Source: Chitinophaga barathri
GTDB taxonomy: Bacteria > Bacteroidota > Bacteroidia > Chitinophagales > Chitinophagaceae
NCBI RefSeq assembly: GCF_003807585.1
Contig: NZ_RMBX01000010.1
Coordinates: 62,001 to 126,000, forward strand
Reading direction: 5' to 3'
DNA length: 64,000 bases
In this document: piece by piece, positions 44,273 to 52,051 of the stretch
Layout: every line of letters starts with the position of its first letter
How positions within the stretch are numbered: position 1 is the stretch's first letter
Translations under genes and position numbers: made by a program
The notes under the pieces: model-generated
Seen by the model: only the letters and a program-made list of their open reading frames with translations
Told to the model about the DNA's origin: nothing
Database searches by the model: none

Positions 44273-45754
44273 ATGAAACATTACCGCATACTGATATTGA
44301 GCGGGCTGCTGGCGGCCACGGCCCTGCTGGGCGCATGTTCGAAGTGGCTGGACGTATCGCCGAAAACACAGATGAAGGAAGACGAACAGTTCTCCAACCG
44401 CCAGGGTTTCATCGACGCATTATTCGGCGTATACCAGCGCACTGCCGCTGATTCGCTCTATGGCAACAACCTGTCTTTCGGCATGATCGACATTCTTGCC
44501 GGCCGATATGAAAACAAGGCAGGTACAGGTAACTGGTACGGCCAGCTTGCCCGGTACAACTATACTTTCAACGCTTCCGGCCTGAACGTGGAACGTGAGA
44601 CCAGCGAAGTCTGGGCCACGGCTTATGCCGCCATCGCGCAGGCGAACTTTATCCTGCGCAATGTGGACGATAAAAAATCTATGCTCGGAGAGCAGACCTA
44701 CCGGATCGTCAAGGGCGAATCGCTGGCGCTACGTGCCTTCCTGCATTTCGACCTGCTGCGGCTGTACGCGCCTGTACCCGGTGCGGCCAACAATGGTCAG
44801 CCCGCCATCCCTTATATGGATGCGTTTACCATCCAGCCGCGGGCCCGGCAGACGGTGGGTGAGATCGTAAGCCGGTGCGAACAGGAGTTGCTGGCGGCCG
44901 AGGAATTACTGTCGGTTCATACCGAGATCGACCAGATCGCCGGCAACCAGAATTCCGTTAACCCGGACCTGTTCCTGATGTTCCGGCAAAACCACCTGAA
45001 TTACTGGGCCGTCAAGGCGCTGCTTGCGCGCCTCTATCTTTACAAAAGTGATAAGGTCAATGCGTTCAAATATGCGCAGGAAGTGATCAACAGCGGTAAG
45101 TTCCGCCTCATGACCAGCGCGGACCTTGCCAGTACGGACCCGGTGTCGGAAAATTCCGACCTGACCCTTACGCGGGAACATGTGTTCTCCATCTATGCCT
45201 CGCAGTTAAAACGCGTAGCAGACGATCTCTTTAAACAAAGCCCGAACACTAACAACGAAGACACCCGCGACCTGTACAATACACAAACGAAGATCAACAC
45301 CCTGTATGAATCCTCGGTGCCGGGTTACAGTACAGACATCCGGCTGCCCATCCAGGCCAAATCGCTCTGGACCGTTGTAAATTCACTCGGTAACGTATAT
45401 ACGAAAAAGTACCATGCGGACAACCAGCGGAACGTGCGTCAGCGCCTTATCCCCGTCATCCGCCTGCCGGAAATGTATTACATCTCCGCGGAAGCGGCTC
45501 TTACGCCGGAAGAAGGGCTTGTTTTCCTCAATGCCGTGCGTACCGCGCGCAGCCTGCCAGAACTGGCCACCGCGGCGAACCTGGAGGCAGAGATCATGAA
45601 AGAGTACCGCAAGGAGTTTTATGCCGAAGGGCAACTCTGGTATTATTTCAAGCGGAAAAATACCACCACCATCCCCGATGGCGTGGGAAACCCGATGACA
45701 GCAACGAAATACATTTTCCCATTGCCGCTGGATGAGATCCAGTTCGGTAAATAA
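44273..45754 (+). CDS. SusD/RagB family lipoprotein (TlpA/PKD locus)
   Basis: A 493-residue surface lipoprotein. The signal LSGLLAATALLGAC gives Cys22 as lipid site. SusD blocks: WLDVSPKTQMKEDEQFSNRQ, GESLALRAFLHFDLLRLYAP (about 148-167), NHLNYWAVKALLARLYLYKSD and RLPEMYYISAEAAL. The C-terminus ends YIFPLPLDEIQFG, typical of the family. Translation is probably coupled to SusC, given the one-base gap. It binds the ligand for this transporter, whose nature is unknown. Confidence 0.93.
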   Translation: MKHYRILILSGLLAATALLGACSKWLDVSPKTQMKEDEQFSNRQGFIDALFGVYQRTAADSLYGNNLSFGMIDILAGRYENKAGTGNWYGQLARYNYTFNASGLNVERETSEVWATAYAAIAQANFILRNVDDKKSMLGEQTYRIVKGESLALRAFLHFDLLRLYAPVPGAANNGQPAIPYMDAFTIQPRARQTVGEIVSRCEQELLAAEELLSVHTEIDQIAGNQNSVNPDLFLMFRQNHLNYWAVKALLARLYLYKSDKVNAFKYAQEVINSGKFRLMTSADLASTDPVSENSDLTLTREHVFSIYASQLKRVADDLFKQSPNTNNEDTRDLYNTQTKINTLYESSVPGYSTDIRLPIQAKSLWTVVNSLGNVYTKKYHADNQRNVRQRLIPVIRLPEMYYISAEAALTPEEGLVFLNAVRTARSLPELATAANLEAEIMKEYRKEFYAEGQLWYYFKRKNTTTIPDGVGNPMTATKYIFPLPLDEIQFGK

Positions 45755-45765
45755 ATAAGTGAATC

Positions 45766-46482
45766 ATGAAACTACATCATATAGCGATATTGTTCGCGCT
45801 GCTGGGCCTCGCGGCCTGCAGCCAGGACGAGCGGCTCGTGTACCAGGAAGATCCGAGGGTTTATTTCTCGAAATTCAGCACGAACCCGGACAGTACGGAC
45901 TATTCCTTTGCAGTGAAAGATGCCAGCCTCCTGCAGGACACCGTTTGGCTCACTATGCGCGTCATGGGCTCCGCGGCCGTAAAAGACCGGGAGATCAGGC
46001 TTAGGGTGTCAGACACTTCGAAAGCGCGGGAAGGGTATCACTTCAATTTCGGCCCGCTGGTAATGCCGGCAAACGCATTCGAAGCGCGGCTTCCCGTCAT
46101 TCTTTACCGCAAGCCCGGCCTGAGAGACAGCGTGCTGACCATCGACCTGGCCGTGGAAGAATCGAAGGACTTCAAACCGGGATACAACGACCGGCCCACC
46201 ACTTCCAGCCCGATAGACCGGCTGCATTATAAGATCAGCGTAACCGACCAGCTGCTGAAACCCGCCCGTTGGGACGTGAGCCTGGCCGCCAGCTTCGGGA
46301 CATATTCCCAGGTAAAGTTCCGCTTCATGATCCTGGAAACGGGCAAAACAAACTGGAACGAAACCATTTTCCCCGGGGACATGCAATTCCTCATCCAGAC
46401 CGTGAAATACGCGCTGTACAAATATGAAGAAACCAACGGCCCCCTGCTGGATGAAAATGGCGTGCGCGTCGTATTTCCCTAA
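45766..46482 (+). CDS. DUF4843 domain lipoprotein
   Basis: A 238-residue lipoprotein (HIAILFALLGLAAC, Cys18 lipid site). The mature part opens with VYQEDPRVYFSKFSTNPDS and TDYSFAVKDASLLQDTVWLT, matching the DUF4843 pattern often found after SusC/D genes in Bacteroidetes. A beta-sandwich fold is likely. It follows SusD by 11 bases and precedes the PKD-like lipoprotein by 18, so it is part of the operon. By analogy with SusE/F position it may bind ligand at the surface, but no function is established. Confidence 0.82.
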   Translation: MKLHHIAILFALLGLAACSQDERLVYQEDPRVYFSKFSTNPDSTDYSFAVKDASLLQDTVWLTMRVMGSAAVKDREIRLRVSDTSKAREGYHFNFGPLVMPANAFEARLPVILYRKPGLRDSVLTIDLAVEESKDFKPGYNDRPTTSSPIDRLHYKISVTDQLLKPARWDVSLAASFGTYSQVKFRFMILETGKTNWNETIFPGDMQFLIQTVKYALYKYEETNGPLLDENGVRVVFP

Positions 46483-46500
46483 CCGCTTAAATGCAATGCA

Positions 46501-47997
46501 ATGAAAATTCAGATATTATCCTTGCTCGCGGTCGTAGCCCTGGCAGGATGTTATAAAGACAAAGGCAATTATGATTACCGGCCGGTAAATGAGATCGTGG
46601 TAGAAAACGGCAAAGGGCCGGAGGCGCTGAGCGTATCATTCAACGACAGCCTGAAGCTCTCGCCATCCTTTACCCAAACGATGCCGGGCCACGATACCAG
46701 CCTGGCTTTCGAGTGGACGGTGTTTGACAACAGCCCGGCCAGCTCGTACACCTTGCCGAGGAGTGTCGTGTCCACAGACCGTAACCTGGCTATCAGGATC
46801 ACCAGTCCTGTTTTCACGCTTGGGCAGAATTACCGCCTGGGTTATAAGGTAAGCGATAAACGCACAGGGCTTGCCGGGTATCATTTTTACGACCTCACGA
46901 TCGTCAACAAATACGCACGGGGCTGGATGTTCATGGAACAGTTCGGCAATAACGGCGACTTCTCCATGATCCTTCCCGACGGCACAGCGGAGTACCGGGT
47001 ATATTCCGCCATCAATACGAACTACCCGATGGGGCGGCCGGTGAAGCTGGAGATCACGCCGTTCCAGGTGACGGACGATCTTTCGCCTTCTTCCCGGAAG
47101 ATCTACCTGCTGTGGGAAAACGGCGCCGCGGAACTGGACTACCAGACGCTGCAACGGAAATTCGACTATGGTTACCTCTTTTATCTCGCGCCCGAAGTGG
47201 TGAAACCAGCGGTACACACCTGGATGAGCACCAGCACCGGGGCCACGCTTTCGGCTTCGCTTGGCGTGGCTATCAACGACGGGAAAGTACATGCTAATCT
47301 TGTCGGTGGTTTCCCGGGTTCCAAAAAATGGGGCGGTGTATTACTAGAGCCCGAAGGAACGCCGAATTACAGCGTTGCGCCTTTTGTGGCGGGCGGCACC
47401 ACATACACGGCCCTGGTGCACGACAATACGGGCAAACGTTTCCTTTCGGTGACCACCACCGGGTTGCTAAGGCTGCCTACCCAGGCGAGTACTGAGTTTG
47501 ATATGAATAACACCGGTATGGAACTGGTGTATATGGATTCCGCGAACGTACCTCGTTATCACAACGCGGTGATGAAAGATGCAGGCGGCGTACCGTACCT
47601 GTTGCAGTTCAAGGCGATCGTGGCCACGGGAGAATCGCCGGTGCTCACTCTCGGCAAAATGCAGATGAACGCACCCGGCATCCTGCAAATGAGCGCGGCC
47701 GCGGGCTCTACCACAACGCCTCACCTGTATTATGCGGCCGGCAACAAGATCCAGCGGTTCGAGACCACCTCCAATACGACTGCGGAGCAATATGTTTTCC
47801 CGCAGCAGGAACAGGTTGTGCGCATGAAGTTCAAACGCGAGCCCACGGGCATATCACAACTTGCGGTTGCCACCTGGAATGGCGCCGAAGGGCATGTATA
47901 TTTTTTCAACGTCTCCAATCTCGGCGATCTGACACTGACGGCTCCGTCCTACGGCGGTTTCGGCAGGATCGTGGACATGGGATACAAAGTACCTTAA
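46501..47997 (+). CDS. PKD-like family lipoprotein
   Basis: A 498-residue lipoprotein (LLAVVALAGC, Cys17 lipid site). The mature start YKDKGNYDYRPVNEIVVENG is the hallmark of the PKD-like lipoproteins that follow SusC/D and DUF4843 genes. A PKD/Ig-like unit lies at about 25-145 (LAFEWTVFDNSPASSYTLPR). The remainder (about 150-498) shows repeated beta blades, for example RGWMFMEQFGNNGDFSMILPD and TPHLYYAAGNKIQRFET, and may form a propeller. It is expected at the outer membrane as an accessory binding protein. The ligand is unknown. Confidence 0.82.
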   Translation: MKIQILSLLAVVALAGCYKDKGNYDYRPVNEIVVENGKGPEALSVSFNDSLKLSPSFTQTMPGHDTSLAFEWTVFDNSPASSYTLPRSVVSTDRNLAIRITSPVFTLGQNYRLGYKVSDKRTGLAGYHFYDLTIVNKYARGWMFMEQFGNNGDFSMILPDGTAEYRVYSAINTNYPMGRPVKLEITPFQVTDDLSPSSRKIYLLWENGAAELDYQTLQRKFDYGYLFYLAPEVVKPAVHTWMSTSTGATLSASLGVAINDGKVHANLVGGFPGSKKWGGVLLEPEGTPNYSVAPFVAGGTTYTALVHDNTGKRFLSVTTTGLLRLPTQASTEFDMNNTGMELVYMDSANVPRYHNAVMKDAGGVPYLLQFKAIVATGESPVLTLGKMQMNAPGILQMSAAAGSTTTPHLYYAAGNKIQRFETTSNTTAEQYVFPQQEQVVRMKFKREPTGISQLAVATWNGAEGHVYFFNVSNLGDLTLTAPSYGGFGRIVDMGYKVP

Positions 47998-48015
47998 ACT
48001 GTTAAACCTGGAAAT

Positions 48016-49104
48016 ATGAAAAAAACACTTATCCTGATAGGCTGCCTCGCGGCGGGCATGCCTATGCTGAAAGCCCAGTCTGGTTACAACCTGAAAGGAC
48101 GCGTAGCCGGCATTCATGACCGTAAGATCTACCTGAGCTGGTCTGAAGGAAAAACCAACAAAATAGATTCCGTGGTGAGCAAGGATGGTTCCTTTGCTTT
48201 CAACGGCAACCTGAAAGGGCCTACACTGCATTTTTTGCGGGTAGAAGGCATTCGCAACGGTTTCAGCTTCATGGCTGAAAACAAACCACTGATCTTTACC
48301 GCCGACAGCACGCTTGCAAATCCCGTACTGACCGGGTCCGCTTCGCAGCCGCAGTGGGAAGAATGGAACAAGTCCTGGAGCGCGGTCACGAAAAAAGCGG
48401 GCGGGCTGTACCAGCGCATTGATTCCGCTACAAAGGCGAAAGATACCGTGGCGCTCAATCTCGCGCGCAAGGGTTTCGAAGATCTCGACCTTGAACTGGA
48501 TTCGGCCGTCACCCAATTTGTGCGGCGCCATCCTGCTTCGCCGGTATCGCCGCTGATCATCATCCACCGCTATATCGACTACCCGAACCCCGCCAGGGCA
48601 GAGCGCCTGTACGGCATGCTTGCGCCCGGGGCGAAAAGCTCCGTATATGGAAAGGAGATAACGGAATACCAGCGCATCGCCGCTAAAACCGGCATTGGCG
48701 CCCGGCCGGAATTTACGCTGACCGACACCAGCGGTAAGCCCGTTCAACTCTCATCCTATAAAGGCAAATATGTATTGGTGGACTTTTGGGCCAGCTGGTG
48801 CGGACCCTGCCGGAAAGAGAACCCTAATGTGGTAAAGGCCTATCAGCAATATCACGAAAAAGGTTTTGAAATAATTGGTATTACGCTTGATACCAAGAAG
48901 GATGCCTGGATGGCAGCCATCGCCAAAGACGGCCTCACCTGGACGCATGTGGGTGATCTTGAGGGGTGGAAGAGCCCTATCGTGACTGAATACGGGATCC
49001 GCGCCGTACCTACAAATTTCCTGCTGGACCCTTCGGGCAAAGTGATTGCCAAAGACCTGCGCGAGAAAGCGCTCCAGGATAGACTGGCGGCAATCTTCAA
49101 ATAA
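48016..49104 (+). CDS. TlpA-type thiol-disulfide oxidoreductase with N-terminal DUF4369-like domain
   Basis: A 362-residue exported redox protein. The signal peptide (TLILIGCLAAGMPMLKAQ) is followed by a DUF4369-like beta domain (about 24-110, YNLKGRVAGIHDRKIYLSWS), a helical linker, and a thioredoxin domain (about 228-362). The active site is FWASWCGPCRKENP with Cys262 and Cys265. The cis-proline loop is in IRAVPTNFLLDPSGKVI. Proteins of this build keep cysteines reduced or shuffle disulfides in the periplasm. It is last in the sigma/FecR/SusC/SusD operon, 19 bases after the PKD-like gene, which suggests that the imported substrate or the surface proteins need disulfide handling. Confidence 0.92.
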   Translation: MKKTLILIGCLAAGMPMLKAQSGYNLKGRVAGIHDRKIYLSWSEGKTNKIDSVVSKDGSFAFNGNLKGPTLHFLRVEGIRNGFSFMAENKPLIFTADSTLANPVLTGSASQPQWEEWNKSWSAVTKKAGGLYQRIDSATKAKDTVALNLARKGFEDLDLELDSAVTQFVRRHPASPVSPLIIIHRYIDYPNPARAERLYGMLAPGAKSSVYGKEITEYQRIAAKTGIGARPEFTLTDTSGKPVQLSSYKGKYVLVDFWASWCGPCRKENPNVVKAYQQYHEKGFEIIGITLDTKKDAWMAAIAKDGLTWTHVGDLEGWKSPIVTEYGIRAVPTNFLLDPSGKVIAKDLREKALQDRLAAIFK

Positions 49105-49125
49105 AAACCAACCATTAATATCCGG

Positions 49126-49160
49126 AACCAGGGCTGGCAAAAAGGCCAGTCCTGGGTTTT
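49126..49160 (+). terminator. Terminator after the TlpA gene
   Basis: An 11-base stem CCAGGGCTGGC / GCCAGTCCTGG (one G-T pair) with a 6-base A-rich loop, followed by GTTTT. It lies 22 bases after the TlpA stop codon. Confidence 0.85.
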
Positions 49161-49200
49161 CGTCAGTGTTTTATGGTAAGAATTTGTTTATAAGCCCCGC

Positions 49201-49413
49201 TTAACCTTCCATTACCCGGCATTGGAAACCACTTTCATTCACCAGCGTCATTATTTTTCCGGGCAGGAAATCATCTCCTTCCACCCGCAATACCTTGTCA
49301 CAGTCTTCCAGGTCAAAGTTGATCTTAACGTCCGGGAAATTCCTGCGCAACAAGGCCAGGATTTCCTTTGCAGCCGCTGCCCGTTTGACGTTTGTTACAA
49401 AGACTTCTACCAT
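49201..49413 (-). CDS. Small HMA-like (ferredoxin-fold) protein without metal-binding cysteines
   Basis: A 70-residue cytoplasmic protein, MVEVFVTNVKRAAAAKEIL onward. The order beta-alpha-beta-beta-alpha-beta (VEVFVTNV, AKEILALLRRNF, VKINFDL, VLRVEG, PGKIMTLVNESG, QCRVME) matches the heavy-metal-associated fold, but the CxxC metal site is absent: the loop after the first strand reads NVKRAAAA. The frame is open from 49458, but the shorter start fits the fold better. It is followed on the minus strand by nothing and preceded by the XRE-pentapeptide gene. A regulatory or binding role is possible; none is established. Confidence 0.7.
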   Translation of the reverse strand: MVEVFVTNVKRAAAAKEILALLRRNFPDVKINFDLEDCDKVLRVEGDDFLPGKIMTLVNESGFQCRVMEG

Positions 49414-49488
49414 CCGGCAAAATTTAATTTTAGCGTTTCCGTTGTTTTGCACCAGCAACGTGGTGCGGATTTCTGATGGTTTCTCTTT

Positions 49489-50385
49489 TTATGCTGTTAA
49501 CAAGCTGATACCGGTTAAATCCGCTTTCCCGTTTTTCAGGAATTCGTAAGTCATCCGGTCTGCCTGGCAGTCTATAAACCGGATCCCTTTTAAACTTTTG
49601 TTTTTAAAGAAAGTGTTGGTAAGCGTCAAATTCTGGAATGTCACCCTGGTGAATGTGCAGTTTTCAAAATAACAGTCCTCCATGGTGCCATCGAAAACGA
49701 CATCGGAAATATCCGTGGCATTAAAAGAAGTACGGTTCAGCACTGCGTTTGTTATTGTGTTTTTCTGGAAGGAAGAGGACCTGAGCGTCATCCCTGTAAG
49801 ATCCGCGCCGGAGAAATTGCAGCCTTTGATATGACTTCCTGTAAACTCTGCGTCTTCCAGTGAACAGTCATGAAACAGATTATTCACCAGGTGGGAATGC
49901 TGAAAATGGCTGCTGCTGATGTTGGAGCCGGAGAAATCGCAGCTGTCGACATTATTGCCTTTTAAAAGAAGCCCCGACATGTCTGAGCCGGCAAACTTGC
50001 AACGCTGCATATTGGAAGCGCTGAATTTTTCATGCAGATTTTTCAGCCCGGAAAAGTCCGCGTCCACCCAGTTTCCGCGTGACATATCCCAGGTAAGTTT
50101 TTTCTCCTGTTTTCCGGAAGGCAATTCCACGGGCTGTTTTGCCAAAGGTTCGGCGGGTGCCGCCGTGGGGCCTTCAGAGGGGAAACTTTCCGAAAAATAG
50201 TTAAGATCAACTCCCAGGATCTCCGCGAGGCGGTTAATAGTAGTAATGTCCGGGCTTGATTCCCCGCGTTCCCATTTTCCTACTGCTTGTGCGCTAATGA
50301 ACAGGCGTTGAGCAAGTTGCGCTTGAGAAATATTTATTTTCTTTCTTGCGGCGGCAATTTTGTTGCCAATCATCCTAGTTTCCAT
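49489..50385 (-). CDS. XRE helix-turn-helix regulator fused to pentapeptide repeats
   Basis: A 298-residue fusion. The N-terminal XRE DNA-binding domain (about 5-62) has ISQAQLAQRLFISAQAVGKWERGE. A Pro/Ala-rich linker follows (about 66-96). The rest (about 103-278) is a pentapeptide-repeat region. Phe or Leu stands at every tenth position (111, 121, 131, 141, 151, 161, 171, 181, 191, 201), with units such as CDFSGSNISSSHF and CNFSGADLTGMTL, which predicts a right-handed square beta-helix. Pentapeptide proteins can mimic DNA or serve as binding scaffolds. Joined to an XRE domain it may be a repressor with a DNA-mimic or protein-interaction arm. The neighbours give no clear pathway. M5 is an alternative start. 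Confidence 0.88.
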   Translation of the reverse strand: METRMIGNKIAAARKKINISQAQLAQRLFISAQAVGKWERGESSPDITTINRLAEILGVDLNYFSESFPSEGPTAAPAEPLAKQPVELPSGKQEKKLTWDMSRGNWVDADFSGLKNLHEKFSASNMQRCKFAGSDMSGLLLKGNNVDSCDFSGSNISSSHFQHSHLVNNLFHDCSLEDAEFTGSHIKGCNFSGADLTGMTLRSSSFQKNTITNAVLNRTSFNATDISDVVFDGTMEDCYFENCTFTRVTFQNLTLTNTFFKNKSLKGIRFIDCQADRMTYEFLKNGKADLTGISLLTA

Positions 50386-50615
50386 AAATGCTTTTTTTTT
50401 TCTGTTTTTTTGACACTACAAAGGTATCCAGATCATTCTCAGAATCAGTAAAAATGCGGCAACCATTAGTTGTTATTACACTATTTATGGTTGTTTTTCA
50501 GCAACTAACGGTTGTATATCAATGCTGTTACAGATCACAAGGCTACCGGATCTTAATTCCCGGAATTATTATACTTTTAAAATCGCCTGAATTGAAGGGT
50601 GATTAAATAACGCTT

Positions 50616-51235
50616 ATGGTGAATGAAACCGAAAACCCGGAATTCTGGGAATCCGCTTTTAATGAAAAGCAGGAGATGTGGGGCTTCGAACCGGCAAAGT
50701 CCGCCGTATTGACGAAGGACCTTTTGTCGAAAAGTCGGTGAGAACCGTCCTGATCCCCGGAATCGGCTATGGGCGGAATGCGAAGATCTTCAATGACAAC
50801 GGGATGTCCGTAACGGGGATTGAAATATCAAAAACCGCGATAGACATGGCGGCAAAACATTATGGCACGGACATGCTCATCCACCATGGTTCCGTGACCG
50901 ATATGCCATTTGATAACAACCATTATGACGGCATATTCTGTTATGCTTTGATCCACCTCCTGGACAGCGGAGAAAGGGAAAAACTGATCCGTGACTGTTA
51001 CAATCAACTGTCTGAGAACGGTTATATGGTGTTTACAGTGATTTCAAAGGAAGCTCCTACCTATGGTCAGGGCACACTTATCAGCAAGGACCGCTATGAA
51101 ATGTTCGGAGGGGTCAGGATGTTCTTTTACGACAGGGCATCCATTCATGCGGAGTTTGACCAGGTTGGATTATTTGAGATCGCTGAGCTTACGGAGAATT
51201 ATCCTTTTTTTCTGATCAAATGCAAAAAGGTTTAA
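50616..51235 (+). pseudogene. Class I SAM-dependent methyltransferase gene with a one-base frameshift
   Basis: The frame from ATG 50616 encodes an expected start (NPEFWESAFNEKQEMWGFEP, then SAVLTKDLLSK) and hits TGA just after AAAAGTCGG. The frame displaced by one base continues with the methyltransferase core, VRTVLIPGIGYGRNAKIF (motif I), VTGIEISKTAID and HGSVTDMPFDNNHYDGIFCY, to the stop at 51235. Joining the two needs one extra base in the A-run at 50730-50733 (AAAA where AAAAA would restore LSKKSVRT). It belongs to the TPMT/TehB-like class. A later in-frame ATG at 50678 would give a protein without its true N-terminus. A sequencing error or programmed slip on the A-run is possible. Confidence 0.78.
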
Positions 51236-51246
51236 GCTAACCGCTG

Positions 51247-51858
51247 CTACAGGGTTGCGGAGAGGTAAAGGCCGTCCGCGGCTAATAGCAACAGCAGGGT
51301 TACATCGTTCCCCAGGGAAGCGCGCAGGATACGCAACGCCTTGCGCATATGCTGCTCCACCGTATTTACCGAGATATTTAGTTTTTCCGCTACTTCCTTA
51401 TTGGAGAGTTGCGCCTCGCGGCTCAGCAGGAATACGGTCCTGCATTGGGGCGGCAGCTCTTCTATGCGTGCCTTGAGATAGGTATGGAGTTCTTTCATTT
51501 CCAGCTGCAGATTTACTTCCGGCGTATGGAAAAAGGGGGCTTTCCACAGCGCCTGGTCTTTCCGCAGTTGCAACAACTGCTGGCGGTGATAATTTAAAAT
51601 ACGGTTCTTAAGCGCGATAAAAAGATAGTTCTCTGGTATGGTGTCTTCACGGAGGGTTGGCATCTGCCTGTGGAAGGAGAGGAACACGTCCTGCGCCAGT
51701 TCTTCCGCGGCGGCGGTATTACCGGTTTTTTTATACGCAATATTCACCAGGCGGATGAAGTGGCGTTCATATATGATATTGAACGCTTTTTCATCTCCCT
51801 GCTGCCATAACGCGAATAATTCAGGATCACTATAGTTGGCGTGCCGTGCTATGATGAT
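51247..51858 (-). CDS. ECF sigma-70 factor (FecI-like), no canonical start codon
   Basis: A FecI-type ECF sigma factor of about 200 residues. Region 4 is clear (LPPQCRTVFLLSREAQ, then NKEVAEKLNISVNTVEQHMR). Region 2 continues upstream of the first standard start (GTG 51747) as DPELFALWQQGDEKAFNIIY, then ERHFIRLVNIAYKKTGNTAA, so the real protein begins earlier. Between the in-frame stop at 51870-51868 and region 2 there is no ATG, GTG or TTG; only ATC (51858, 51855) or ATA (51852) could start it. The ends given assume ATC at 51858. It is divergent from the FecR gene at 52052, an unusual layout for a sigma/anti-sigma pair. Confidence 0.8.
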   Translation of the reverse strand: MIIARHANYSDPELFALWQQGDEKAFNIIYERHFIRLVNIAYKKTGNTAAAEELAQDVFLSFHRQMPTLREDTIPENYLFIALKNRILNYHRQQLLQLRKDQALWKAPFFHTPEVNLQLEMKELHTYLKARIEELPPQCRTVFLLSREAQLSNKEVAEKLNISVNTVEQHMRKALRILRASLGNDVTLLLLLAADGLYLSATL

Positions 51859-51901
51859 AAAGTTTATTCAAATTTAACAATATTTCGTACTTTTTTATCG
51901 C

Positions 51902-51923
51902 TTTGCTGAATCGATTCAGCAAA
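51902..51923. promoter_or_regulatory. Perfect 22-base palindrome between divergent sigma and FecR genes
   Basis: The arms TTTGCTGAATC and GATTCAGCAAA are exact reverse complements with no spacer. The central AATCGATT with TGA/TCA flanks resembles LacI-family operators. It lies about 45 bases from the sigma start and 130 from FecR. No LacI gene is in the window, so the regulator would be encoded elsewhere. A-rich sequence follows, so a terminator-like role cannot be excluded, but no gene ends here. Confidence 0.6.
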
Positions 51924-52051
51924 AAATAAAAAACCTGCTTATTAAACAGATTACCAGTTAGTTATAATAAAATCCCTAGGAAAATAAAAAAAATACCCTG
52001 AAGGACTAACGGTAAGTACCGGAAATAGTGTTTTTATCTACAGTTATACTT

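Noticed and set aside
50678..51235. Methyltransferase as an intact gene from the ATG at 50678
   Set aside because: The first 18 codons of that frame (MGLRTGKVRRIDEGPFVE) do not fit the family, while the other frame upstream does. A frameshift explains both.
51902..51923. Palindrome as an intrinsic terminator
   Set aside because: No gene ends toward it; both flanking genes point away. The zero-length spacer also fits an operator better than an RNA hairpin.
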